From Ciona intestinalis (taxonomy: Eukaryota > Chordata > Ascidiacea > Phlebobranchia > Cionidae): a stretch of DNA of 64,000 nt. Below the pieces are notes generated by a model. The model saw nothing but the letters and a program-made list of their open reading frames with translations. It had not been told where the DNA came from and did no database searches. The first letter of the stretch is position 1. Every line of letters begins with the position of its first letter. Positions 46,772-57,575 of this stretch are shown here, in pieces. Location: positions 1,168,690 to 1,232,689 of the forward strand of contig NC_020167.2 of the NCBI RefSeq assembly GCF_000224145.3, read 5' to 3'. The translations under genes and the position numbers were made by a program.

Positions 46772-47203
46772 AGAACAAACTATTATTTTGTCTTTGTTAA
46801 ACTTATCTTCTTGTGCGTCATACTGGTTACTTTTAAGTAGATTTAGTCTGTGAGATACATTTCGTTTTGTTAATCTCTTAACGTATTTTTCAGCGTTTCG
46901 TATGTGAAACTAAAGACGGACTACAATTAACTAGATCATGTTGTTTTTAAATGGCTAAACACATTTAGGTAAAACAATCCAACTTATATCAAGAGAAAGT
47001 TATAGTCAAGCGGCCTAACCTTCTGCACAGATGATAATCTATGTTGTATGTTTATTATGTGCAACTGTTACCGATTGTGTAAGTTCCATGTCGTGGAGGT
47101 ATAATTTCCGTATGGTAATACCTTTATTACAAGCAAATACCTGTTACGAATTGTATTTATTGGTAATCTAATTGATCCCACTTTGTTTTATGTTTCCCGA
47201 TTA

Positions 47204-47209
47204 AATAAA
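47204..47209 (+). terminator. Poly(A) signal after 14-3-3 gene A
   Basis: AATAAA about 430 bp after the stop of gene A; plausible mRNA 3' end. Confidence 0.4.
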
Positions 47210-47824
47210 GTACAGTGGGGTAAGATGAGACACTTGAGCACATATTGCCCAATATTTCAAATATTAAAATGGTTTTGCGGATTTCTTTATTGATTCTCAA
47301 ACAGGCGTGGTAAGATAATTTAAAATTCGTGTTATTTTTATTTAAAAAAATATTTAACGTAAACAACACGAAAAAGTATTTAACGGGCTCTGATGGCTTC
47401 TTAGTCAAACCTTGTTGGTATGTATAATTTACAAACGTTATTTTTGTGCTTATTGCTTCCTTAATTGGAGCGTTTTATGTATACTTCTATATTTCAGTTT
47501 TTCTCAAAAGTCAAAGACTTATTATATCAGACAAAATTACACTCCACAAAATATTTGAGCCGTTTTAAAACTGCCCTCACAATGCTGTATTGATAATTCA
47601 AACTTGCGGACCAGAATATTTCAGTTTTAATACTAAAAAACAGTACCCGCCTTTGCTGTGCTCTTTATTGGACGTAATAATACTATCATATTATAATACT
47701 GTAACATTTCTTTTCGTCTAACATTAAATGGGTATACCTGTGAAAGAAGATTTGGAAAAATGTCACCACCTGCCCCGCATTTCAACATACCCCAAGCACC
47801 CTTATATAAATGAATGAATTTAGC

Positions 47825-47945
47825 TTACTTTATCCTCGCGTGACTATAGAAAACGACAGTCGTTATAACACGGGTAATCATACACCTCGTGCCAGCTTAC
47901 GAGTTACCATGTATGTTAGTTTGTGGGTGATATATACATGTTTTC
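47825..47945 (-). mobile_element. SINE, 3' fragment
   Basis: Plus-strand text TATCCTCGCGTGACTATAGA ... ACACCTCGTGCCAGCTTACG is the family 3' end reversed. Confidence 0.8.
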
Positions 47946-48144
47946 TTTTGTGTGCACAACCGTTTCACCAAAACAGTGACGGAATTTTTTTTGGGGACTT
48001 GGCGTTTTACGTAATCGTTCAAAAAAGTTGTTTAGCGAAACTTTTAAATAGAGCGTGAAAATGTTTTACTTTTTGAAGACGTTTTAAAAAAAACGTATAG
48101 CTGAGTAGAAAGAGTGTTTGATGCCAGTAAAAAAAAACGTCCAC

Positions 48145-48305
48145 AGCGCTGTAGAAAAGTGGTCATACCGCTCCTGCCTCTAAGATTTAACTCGCTCGAA
48201 GCTCTACACTGCTGCCATTGTGTATGTATGAGAATCGCTGTAACCCAGTAGTTCCTTATGGGTTGTCTAAATTGTCAGACACAAAAATTCTCCCATAAAG
48301 TTCCA
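48145..48305 (+). mobile_element. SINE, 5' and body
   Basis: CAGCGCTGTAGAAAAGTGGT, then TGCTGCCATTGTGTATG, then TTATGGGTTGTCTAAATTG. Confidence 0.75.
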
Positions 48306-48324
48306 CTTAAAACGTTCACTCCTA

Positions 48325-48453
48325 TATAGTAGGGTGGGGAAGATGGGACACCTTTTCATTCTATTTTCTCGTCACACCGGGTAGTAAACAAAGAACACTC
48401 AAAGAGAATATAAAACTGTATCCTCTCGACTTCCATAGACCATTGTTATAGAC
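48325..48453 (+). mobile_element. Truncated Cimi-1-like MITE, host of the hAT element
   Basis: The left half is intact (TATAGTAGGGTGGGGAAGAT). The hAT element is inserted at TTATAGAC. After it, only ATAGACCGTTGTT of the MITE continues before duplication-arm sequence begins. Confidence 0.85.
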
Positions 48454-48996
48454 CAGTGGTTCCCAAACTGTGGTACGCGAAGGTCTCCCAGGTGGTACGC
48501 ATGCAACTTATTAGGTTTACTCCAAACAATCGTGAGGCGTTGCTTTACGAGTGTACGAAGTATTCTTTGCAAACATTTCTATACTTTAATTCTGCACAAC
48601 CTGAAAATGTATTTTAAGCACCTGCAGGCTAAATAATCAAGGGGACAATCGATATTATAAAGCAAATAACAGACGTGTGAATTGTTATTATGTCGTAATC
48701 AATTGCCAGGTCAAAAACAATCGCTATTATGATGCAATAAATCCCTGTGTGAATTCCTACTATTACGTAACAAATATGCTACTTGGTTGAGGAAAACATT
48801 GTAAACATACAGCAGTGCTACTTCTGGAACATATTTAGGTTGTTTATTACCGCACGCTGCCCTGTTTAATTTTTCTGTTGCGTAAATTATCAAGCGATCC
48901 AAATTTTGGCCTTGAGCCTTTAGTAATGTAGGTGGTACGAGAACGCTACATAAACCAAAAAATGGTACGCGAGGTAATAAAGTTTGGGAACCACTG
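48454..48996. mobile_element. hAT-type non-autonomous element, 543 bp, with 8-bp TSD
   Basis: Terminal inverted repeats are CAGTGGTTCCCAAACTGTGG on the left and ...AGTTTGGGAACCACTG on the right. The direct repeat TTATAGAC at 48446-48453 and 48997-49004 is an 8-bp target-site duplication, as hAT transposases make. The internal sequence has no transposase. The intact TIRs and TSD imply fairly recent insertion. Confidence 0.88.
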
Positions 48997-49210
48997 TTAT
49001 AGACCGTTGTTCGTCACTAACGCTTTAATAACCCTTCCCCGCCCAACGCCTTGCATATAATCTGTGAAGTGGGTTTTTCGATACTTTCAAAACACGCGCA
49101 GCTGTTACAACTAATTTTGCAAAAGTATGTTTTTTACCGAATCTAACCTCGAATAAGCTTGAACTAAACCAGAGTCGTATAAACACCTTTCTATGGCTCT
49201 GAACTAAACC

Positions 49211-50239
49211 AAAGTTAGTATAGACCAAGTTAGGAAACGGCGCTCGTGTCCGCCATTACGGAGCCAAGTGAATCGCCTATACAAATGCATGGTCGGCATG
49301 TGTTCATTTAGTTCTTGTAAGCGATACAAAGCTAGAAAACACGTATAGCGGTTGTTTTAACATTTAAAATATAATTTCTAATATGAATCTTGTTATATAA
49401 TATTAAATCTAGGAATTAATGTGGAGTAAATTAATATTTTGACTGGTTTTCGGCGTACAGTATGGTTTAACAGGGTACTTTACGTTGGCGATTAAGACTA
49501 GCAGCAATCAGCTTACATAATATATGATCATACGTACGAATCTACAGAGCCATTCTTTACTACATTTATAATCCAACATGAGTGGACATGCAGCTCCAAA
49601 CTGCTTAAGTACTAGTAGATAAGGTGTTCGGGTTTTTCGATTACATAAAGACCCGGAACGCAAAAAAGGTAGCTTACTAATTCAAGCAGAGGACCAAAAA
49701 TAGTAACTCAGTATTGTTTTCCTCAATGTCACTTCGATATTAGGCAAATTTTACAAAGATACCTTAAGTTTCGTTGCCGGGTATACGTGTTAAGTTTGTG
49801 AGCCAAAGAGTAAAATCACGACAATTTACATGCAAAACTGCAGCTAGATACACCAGATTATGGAAATATTATGCCTTATGCGTTTTTGTTTGTATTTTTA
49901 TATTTTAAACATATTGTTTTATGTTTTTGGATAATAAACTTGATATTTTTTGTTTTTTTTACTCTTTAATCGATTGAGTGTTCAATAAAAGTTGATAATT
50001 TATGTGAGGTTTATTATTGTGATAAGATATAACATTAGTAGAAAGCCATTTTTACGCGCAGAAGTGCTTGGTTTTAAAAAAATCGCAATATTTAAACGAA
50101 AAACAGCACCCAGCAATGATAAAATGCTATGCCGTGGGCTCCGTAATGGCGGCGACTATTACGTCATAGACGCGGAGACAATGGATAACAAAACTCGTTG
50201 TTTTACAATCCGTTTCCTAACTTGGTCTATACTAACTTT
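49211..50239. mobile_element. 1.03-kb TIR element with 10-bp flanking repeat
   Basis: The left end AAAGTTAGTATAGACCAAGT... is repeated inverted at the right end (...ACTTGGTCTATACTAACTTT), identical for about 30 bp. A further matching block, GCCATTACGGAGCC, lies at 49252-49265 and, inverted, near 50137-50150. GAACTAAACC flanks both sides (49201-49210, 50240-50249). The other duplication arm (about 57160-57180) has a single GAACTAAACC and no element, so it shows the empty site. Long TIRs and a 9-10-bp duplication suggest a Mutator-like element, but no transposase is present. Confidence 0.75.
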
Positions 50240-50549
50240 GAACTAAACCACCGCTGCCCTCTTTCACACAACCGAACAAGCTTGAACTAACTACCGCTTC
50301 CCTCTTTCATACAAATGAGTCATGCGACCGGCATATGCGTTTGCCGCAACCGTTGCTTATTACATATCACAGTTCGCCATCAGAATAACTTATTATTATG
50401 TAAAATGTTACAACAAATGAAATATTTTACAAGTTTATCGATGCGACGAAAGTTTTAATAGTAAATATATTTATAAGACAGACAAGCGTGCCCTTGGCAA
50501 TACCATTATAGTTCTAAGCTGACTACATGTGTATATAGGCATCGGTGAT

Positions 50550-53260
50550 ATGAGTGAAGCTCGAGAAAACTTGTATTTGCAAGCCAAATTGGCCGAGGCA
50601 ACGGAGCGGTATGGCGATATGGCGGAGTTAATGAAAGAAATGGTGCAACTGTGGGGCTTACCAACAGAAGAAGTAAGTTTGTTTTGCATTTAGGCATATT
50701 CGTTTGTTTTCCATCTACATTCTGACTGTTGAGAAATAATTCAAGTTTAAAAATCATAGGTTGACTTAATTCAATTAAATTTAAGAATATTAGTTTATGA
50801 TACTTATTTTCAGACCAATTTGACATAATAACTTATATGATTAAATGTATATGGTGTTAAAGATTATATTTAAAACAACTAAATTGATTTAATACATGCA
50901 TAGTCTATGCTTAACTGTAGTGTTAAATTACAAAGTTTGGTGTTTTGTATCAAATGAATGACACATACACAAAAAGTTGCTTCCTGTACTACAGTCATCA
51001 CATTGTGCATAACTGCATAGGTATACCACTGACAAATAAACTCCTATTTATCTGTATATATATACACAAGGTTATATAAGGACAATATTTTTGCATTCAG
51101 GAGCGCAATTTGCTTTTGGTATCATTCAAAAATCTTGTGGCAAAAAAGAGATTTGCATGGAGAGTTCTGAACACAATAGGCATAAACTGTAAACATGATA
51201 AGGATAACAAAATAGGGCATACATACAGAGAAACTGTAAGTATAAATAAATGATCTTTGTTAATAAATATTTACCACTTATGCTGAATATTAAACGGTTC
51301 TTCACCAGAATATTTTTGGCTTGGTATATGTATGTGCTATCGAACAGTTGCTATAATTACTAGGTGCAATGACCAGGGTTAGAGAGCTTTTGCTTCCTGA
51401 GGCCCTGGACTCAACACTGCTGCTAGTGTGAGCATAGAGGTCCTTGTACAGGACACTTAAAAGCGATTGTACCAACCCAGCAGTCCTTGTTTTTTTTCCA
51501 AATTGACTGACAAAAAAAATAGAAACACAAAATTATATATATGCTTGGTAACTTGTGTATGAAGTAGGACACCTGTGTTATAATGACTGTCATTACCCCA
51601 CCACCACACAAGGATATTATATTTAGAAATTGATTTTATATTAAAATACCTGCCTATTGGAAGTTTATCTTAAAAATTATTAAAACAAATGGCTTGTTTG
51701 TCTGCTAGGTGTAGCGACCCTCTTATTTTCTTCTAATTAAATGTGATATGTTTTAACTGTAACCTGTTTTAAAGGGGCTGTTTTTTCGCTATAATCTGTC
51801 TTTTTCATTAAAAATATTTCTAAATCTTCGCTACAGTAATCAAAGAGACAAATACAGTTATTATTATCTATTAAAGCTGTTTTGTTTGTAGGTTGCTTTG
51901 GAACTGAAAGATATTTGCAATGAAGTAACACAAATGATTTCTAATACTTTGCTTGATCTATGTAATTCTGAAGAAAACATAGAAAATAAAGTGTTTTATT
52001 TAAAAATGAAGGCTGACCATCTGCGCTACATCACTGAGGTTCTTGTTGAAGAAGATGAGAAAAAAAGTAAGATAACTTGCTTTGTAAGATCTTAATGTCC
52101 TTTCACTTGATATGTATAAGTTCCAAGGGAAAATTAGGCTGAATAGTTTATAGTAGCGAATTTGTGTTTATTACACAGGTGTTGTTGAAGATGCTGATAC
52201 AGCGTATAAAGAAGCATTAAAATCTGCTGAAAAATTGCCGAACAGTCATCCAAATAAACTTGGACTCGCTCTTAACTACTCAGTTTTTCAATATGAAATT
52301 CTCAAGAATGTAAAAACAGCCTGTGCACTTGCTAAACAGGTAGGCTAGTGACCAAAGTTTAACAGATTTAAGCAGCTTATTAAGCATGAAATGGTCATTT
52401 TCACTTCTTCTAGTTATTGTTCTTTGTGATAATTGTTTCCACATTTATTAATTAATTCTCGAATTAAGGTTGATTACAACCGATGCAGTATTTCTAACTA
52501 AGCATAGTTATATAAACCATAGTGTTTAAAATAGCACATTAAATAAATGAATGTAGTTTAGTCTAAATAATTAACGAGTAATTATGATTTTAACGCTCGC
52601 GAGTAACGTAAACTGCCGAACATCAGGAACCTATTAGTAACACAGTAATCGGTACATTTTGTTTACATTACATCACAAATATAGAATAGTAGAATAATGA
52701 CCTTTCTTATCTCTCATTAAAAAAAACAAATTCAAAATATTTGCATTCGATCGAACTAGAAAGAGTGTAATTACTGAACTCGTATGCTAACCAATAAGCC
52801 ACAAGTATCACCTCTACAATGATTTTCCATTTTTATGTCGCATTATTTCAGGGTTTGGATGATGCTGTTGAAGAACTTAACAATCATAATGAGAATGTGT
52901 TTAATGATTCAGAGCTGATAATGCAGCTACTGCAAGATAATCTCTCAGTAAGATTTTAAAATTATAATTCTGGGGGTAAGATGGGACATCTTAATACATA
53001 ATATTCTATATTACTATACCCTGTTTTTAACAATTAACAATGGTGTATAGGAGTCCTCCGGATATGTTGTTTCTTTTCTGTCAAATGGAATGAGAAAATA
53101 GAATGAGAAGGTGTCCCATCTCTTCCCACCCCACTATAACATAATTAGCAACAATAAAATATATTGACTAACCATTTCCAATCTGCAGTTATGGACACAA
53201 GAACAAGATTCAAAATCGGAAAGCAATGATGATAATAAATCAGAAAACTCAGATCAGTAG
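50550..53260 (+). CDS. Divergent 14-3-3 protein, gene B (253 aa)
   Basis: Six exons: 50550-50672, 51101-51235, 51892-52066, 52179-52339, 52852-52947, 53189-53260; 762 nt. Starts [24 protein letters not shown]. Family motifs are [53 protein letters not shown], and [18 protein letters not shown], with a Ser/Asp/Asn-rich tail. The main phosphopeptide residues (Lys of FKN, Arg of KKR, RY, Asn of ALNYS) remain, but usually invariant spots are changed: GARRSSW is AKKRFAW and KGDYYRY is KADHLRY. An AG (TATATAG) eight to ten bases before the ATG could be a splice or trans-splice acceptor. Compared with C, it departs more from the family consensus. Confidence 0.92.
51366..51620 (+). mobile_element. 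SINE copy inside left duplication arm
   Basis: CAACACTGCTGCTAGTGTGA, GACACTTAAAAGCGATTGT, then CTTGGTAACTTGTGTATGAA; mirrored at 55850-56095. Confidence 0.75.
51690..51873 (-). repeat. Unnamed dispersed element, intron 2 of 14-3-3 gene B
   Basis: TGCTAGGTGTAGCGACC to AGAGACAAATACAGTTATTA. The matching site in gene C (55728-55798) keeps only the last 70 bp, so that arm has a deletion relative to this one. Confidence 0.75.
52968..53148 (-). mobile_element. Cimi-1-like MITE in intron 5 of 14-3-3 gene B
   Basis: Shared with the other duplication arm, so it was inserted before the duplication (or before haplotype divergence). Confidence 0.88.
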
Positions 53261-53612
53261 TATGGTATATCGTATATAATTTAATACACAAATGTTTAAT
53301 ACTCAAGAGTTTTCACAAGATTTTATGTTCGTTGTATGTTTTGCAGTTATGTCCTATTTCATTGTCGCAAATCTTTGTTTTATTTATTTTTGTCATGTAA
53401 GTGCAATATTGTTATTTCTACCTATAATAATGCAATATTAGTGTTTATTGTTTAAATTTAGTAATGTATTTTACCTGTAACCTATGCTGTATGCTGTATC
53501 ATTGCAAACAAATTTGCATGTAGTATATTATTACAACCAAACGGTTCCTCTGTATCTCTTTTCAAAAAAAAATTGTAGGTATAAAACCAAAGTAGTATGA
53601 ATTTATGATATA

Positions 53613-53618
53613 AATAAA
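53613..53618 (+). terminator. Poly(A) signal after 14-3-3 gene B
   Basis: AATAAA about 350 bp after the stop of gene B. Confidence 0.4.
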
Positions 53619-54159
53619 ACAGTAATTTTGGATCAATTGACATGAAGATATTTAAATCGCAAGTACTGGCTTATTAGAAGTTAATGATGATAAAAGAAAA
53701 CTTTATAAGTAACAAATGTATGAAAACTATAAAGTAACAGAAGTATATTTGGAATATATTTATATTTTTTTATACAACATTTTGTATTTTTAATTATTAA
53801 ATTAGAGCTACCCATGAGGTATAAATAATTGAATTACAAACAAACGTTTCAAAGTTTGGCAATAACTACCGGAACAATTACAATGTGGGGCAAAGTGGGA
53901 CATGAAGGTAAAAGTTTTTTATATTAATCTGCAACTTTAATGCAGTCTGTGATGGTTTCTTTATCACATACACCATATGTATACAACTTTTAAACGGTAT
54001 TCTTGTGCTTATTGCAACCTTGCATTTTTTATCATGCACCTATCTGTTTTTTTTTTAAAAACTAAAACTCATTTTCAACTTGCAAATTACAAAAATAAAG
54101 CTCGTTGAATTGTATTAAAACTGCCGAAATTATCAAATTCAAAATATTTGTATAAAATT

Positions 54160-54359
54160 TACCTGATAAAGATACTAGATTCTGTATGGGTGAGGTCCGT
54201 GAGGACCTGGGATTTAGTCTGGCCCATTAACCCAACACCCTTACGAGGATAAAACCTTCTGTGGAAGTGCGTCCGGTTGTGACGTTGTAAGTACGAGTGT
54301 AGTCCTCGAATGATGTTCGCAAATCGTGTGAGAACGAGTCCACAGATGGGTCCCACGGG
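54160..54359. other. GC-richer unexplained block beside assembly gap
   Basis: Base composition changes sharply here against AT-rich flanks, up to the first N. A minus-strand frame is open across it (for example FANIIRGLHSYLQRHNRTHF) but has no recognised domain. It could be the edge of an unassembled repeat. Confidence 0.35.
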
Positions 54360-54484
54360 NNNNNNNNNNNNNNNNNNNNNNNNNNNNNNNNNNNNNNNNN
54401 NNNNNNNNNNNNNNNNNNNNNNNNNNNNNNNNNNNNNNNNNNNNNNNNNNNNNNNNNNNNNNNNNNNNNNNNNNNNNNNNNNNN
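54360..54484. other. Assembly gap (125 N)
   Basis: The N run sits where the two arms of the inverted duplication should meet, and hides the last exon of 14-3-3 gene C. Confidence 1.
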
Positions 54485-54523
54485 AATGGTTAGTCAATAT
54501 ATTTTATTGTTGCTAATTATGTT

Positions 54524-54716
54524 ATAGTGGGGTGGGAAGAGATGGGACACCTTCTCATTCTATTTTCTCATTCCATTTGACAGAAAAGAAACAACATTCA
54601 AAGAATTATAAAACCGTATCCGGAGGACTCCTATACACCATTGTTAATTGTTAAAAACAGGGTATAGTAATTTAGAATATTATGTATTAAGATGTCCCAT
54701 CTTACCCCCAGAATTA
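54524..54716 (+). mobile_element. Cimi-1-like MITE, mirror copy in gene C
   Basis: Reverse complement of the copy at 52968-53148, a little longer internally (AAACAACATTCAAAGAATTA retained). Confidence 0.88.
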
Positions 54717-54733
54717 TAATTTTAAAATCTTAC

Positions 54734-56902
54734 TGAGAGATTATCTTGCAGTAGCTGCATTATCAGCTCTGAATCATTAAACACATTCTCATTATGATTG
54801 TTAAGTTCTTCAACAGCATCATCCAAACCCTGAATGCGACATAAAAATGGAAAATCATTGTAGAAGTGATACTTGTGGCTTATTAGTTAGCATACGAGTT
54901 CAGTAATTACACTCTTTCTAGTTCGATCGAATGCAAATATTTTGAATTTGTTTTTTTTAATGAGAGATAAGAAAGGTCCTTATTCTACTATTCTATATTT
55001 GTGATGTAATGTAAACAAAATGTACCGATTACTGTGTTACTAATAGGTTCCTGATGTCCGGCAGTTTACGTTACACGCGAGCGTTAAAATCATAATTACT
55101 CGTTAATTATTTAGACTAAACTACATTCATTTATTTAATGTGCTATTTTATACTCTATGGTTTATATAACTATGCTTAGTTAGAAATACTGCATTGGTTG
55201 TAATCAACCTTGCTTAATAAGCTGCTTAAATCTGTTAAACTTTGGTCACTAGCCTACCTGTTTAGCAAGTGCACAGGCTGTTTTTTCATTCTTGAGAATT
55301 TCATATTGAAAAACTGAGTAGTTAAGAGCGAGTCCTAGTTTAATTGGATGACTGTTCGGCAATTTCTCAGCAGATTTTAATGCTTCTTTATACGCTGTAT
55401 CAGCATCTTCAACAACACCTGTGTAATAAGCACAAATTCGCTACTATAGACTATTCAGCCTAAGTTTCCCTTGGAACTTATACATATAAAGTTAAAAAAC
55501 ATTAAGATCTTACAAAGCATGTTATCTTACTTTTTTTCTCATCTTCTTCAAGAACCTCAGTGATGTAGCGCAGATAGTCACCCTTCATTTTTAAATAAAA
55601 CACTTTATTTTCTATGTTTTCTTCAGAATTACATAGATCAAGCAAAGTATTAGAAATCATTTGTGTTACTTCAGTGCAAATATCTTTCAGTTCCAAAGCA
55701 ACCTACAAACAAAACAGTTTTATTGGGTCATAATAACTGTATTTGTCTCTTCGATTACTGTAGCGAAGATTTAGAAATATTTTTAATGAAAAAGATAGGC
55801 AGGTATTTTAATATAAAATCAATTTCTAAATATAATATCCTTGTGTGATGGTGGGGTAATGAGAGTCATTATAACACAGGTGTCCTACTTCATACACAAG
55901 TTACCAAGCGTATATGTAATTTTGTGTTTCTATTTTTTTTGTCAGTCAATTTGAAAAAAAAACAAGGACTGCTGGGTTGGTACAATCGCTTTTAAGTGTC
56001 CTGTACAAGGACCTCTATGCTCACACTAGCAGCAGTGTTGAGTCCAGGGCCTCAGGAAGCAAAAGCTCTCTAACCCTGGTCATTGCACCTAGTAATTATA
56101 GCAACTGTTCGATAGCACATACATATACTAAGTCAAAAATATTCTGGTGAAAAATCGTTTAATATTCAGCATAAGTGGTAAATATTTATTAACAAAGATT
56201 ATTTATTTATACTTACAGTTTCTCTGTATGTATGCCCTAGTTTGTTATCCTTATCATGTTTACAGTTTATGCCTATTGTGTTCAGAACTCTCCATGCACA
56301 TCTTTTTTGTGCCACAAGATTTTTGAATGACACCGAAAGCAAATTGCGCTCCTGAATGCAAAAATATTGTCCTTATATAACCTTGTGTATATATATACAG
56401 ATAAATAGGGAGTTTATTTGTCAGTGGTATACCTATGCAGTTATGCACAATGTGATGACTGTAGTACAGGAAGCAACTTTTTATGTATGTGTCATTCATT
56501 TGATACAAAACACCAAACTTTGTATTTTAACACTAGAGTTAAGCATAGACTATGCATGTATTAAATCAATTTAGTTGTTTAACATATAATCTTTAACACC
56601 ATATACTTTTGATCATATAAGTTATTATACCAATTGGTCTGAAAATAAGTATCATAAATTAATATTCTCAAATTTAATTGAATTAAGTCAACCTATGATT
56701 TTTAAACTTGAATTATTTCTCAACAGTCAGAATGTAGATGGAAAACAAACAAATATGCCTAAATGCAAAACAAACTTACTTCTTCTGTTGGTAAGCCCCA
56801 CAGTTGCACCATTTCTTTCATAAACTCCGCCATATCGCCATACCGCTCCGTTGCCTCGGCCAAACTGGCTTGCAAATACAAGTTTTCTCGAGCTTCACTC
56901 AT
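54734..56902 (-). CDS. 14-3-3 protein, gene C, 3'-truncated by gap
   Basis: Five exons in transcript order: 56902-56780, 56351-56217, 55702-55531, 55418-55258, 54829-54734. The last exon (LWT... in gene B) must lie in the gap, about 12 bp past its edge by comparison with B. The 229 codons visible run from [20 protein letters not shown] to [12 protein letters not shown]. It differs from B by about 11 replacements and one deleted Val codon. At several of these sites C keeps the family consensus: [31 protein letters not shown]. The reading frame is intact, so this is a plausible gene, unless the arm is an alternative haplotype placed by the assembler. Confidence 0.88.
55850..56095 (-). mobile_element. 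SINE copy inside right duplication arm
   Basis: Inverse counterpart of 51366-51620 with a few base differences (ACCAAGCGTATATGTAATT). Confidence 0.75.
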
Positions 56903-57392
56903 ATCACCGATGCCTATATACACATGTAGTCAGCTTAGAACTATAATGGTATTGCCAAGGGCACGCTTGTCTGTCTTATAAATATATTTACTATTAAAAC
57001 TTTCGTCGCATCGATAAACTTGTAAAATATTTCATTTGTTGTAACATTTTACATAATAATAAGTTATTCTGGTGGCGAACTGTGATATGTAATAAGCAAC
57101 GGTTGCGGCAAACGCATATGCCGGTCGCATGACTCATTTGTGTGAAAGAGGGCAGCGGTGGTTTAGTTCAAGCTTATTCGGTTAACACTAACACTAGATT
57201 CGGTAAAAAACATACTTTACAAAATTAGTTGTAACAGCTGCGCGTGATTTGAAAGTATCGAAAAACCCACTTCACAGATTATATGCAAGGCGTTGCGGGG
57301 AAGGGTTATTAAAGCGTTAGTAACGAAGAATGGGTGCATGACACTGAGCCACGGCGCCGGACTCTTGTCTTATCTTACCCCACTTTGTAGTT

Positions 57393-57575
57393 GAAAGAAT
57401 GAATGTAACTTATTTTTTTTATCCTCGCGTGGCTGGAGAACGACAGTCGTTATAAAATGGGTGTTTATACATGGTAACTCGTAAGCTGGGAGGGTGTATG
57501 AAACAGAACACCGTTGTTTAACGATAAAATAGTCGTTTTCCGATCACGCGAGGATAACGCAAGTTGCAGAGAGTT
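57393..57575. mobile_element. Head-to-head SINE 3' ends
   Basis: A reversed 3' end (57393-57455, CCTCGCGTGGCTGGAGAACG) is joined to a forward 3' end (57460-57575, GTAACTCGTAAGCTGGGAGG ... CGCGAGGATAACGC). Together they form an imperfect palindrome. Confidence 0.75.

Larger units (their letters stand above)
46772..50549. other. Intergenic region between 14-3-3 genes A and B
   Basis: No gene is seen. In order it holds the gene A 3' UTR, a solo MITE-like end (47211), SINE fragments (47825-47945 minus, 48145-48300 plus), a truncated Cimi-1 (48325-48445), a 543-bp hAT-type element, the start of the left duplication arm at about 49011, and a 1.03-kb TIR element (49211-50239). Confidence 0.7.
49011..53176 (+). 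repeat. Left arm of inverted duplication
   Basis: From TTCGTCACTAACGC to ACTAACCATT, this interval matches the reverse complement of 54485-57334 almost base for base. Exceptions are the 1.03-kb insertion and a stretch of roughly 125-200 bp around 51660-51790. It includes all but the last exon of 14-3-3 gene B. Confidence 0.9.
54485..57334 (-). repeat. Right arm of inverted duplication
   Basis: It mirrors 49011-53176, including exons, introns, the SINE and Cimi-1 copies. It begins at the edge of the N gap, so the axis of the palindrome is not resolved. Confidence 0.9.

Noticed and set aside
49992..50246. 84-codon frame at the right end of the 1.03-kb TIR element as a transposase
   Set aside because: Too short, no catalytic motif, runs through the terminal inverted repeat.
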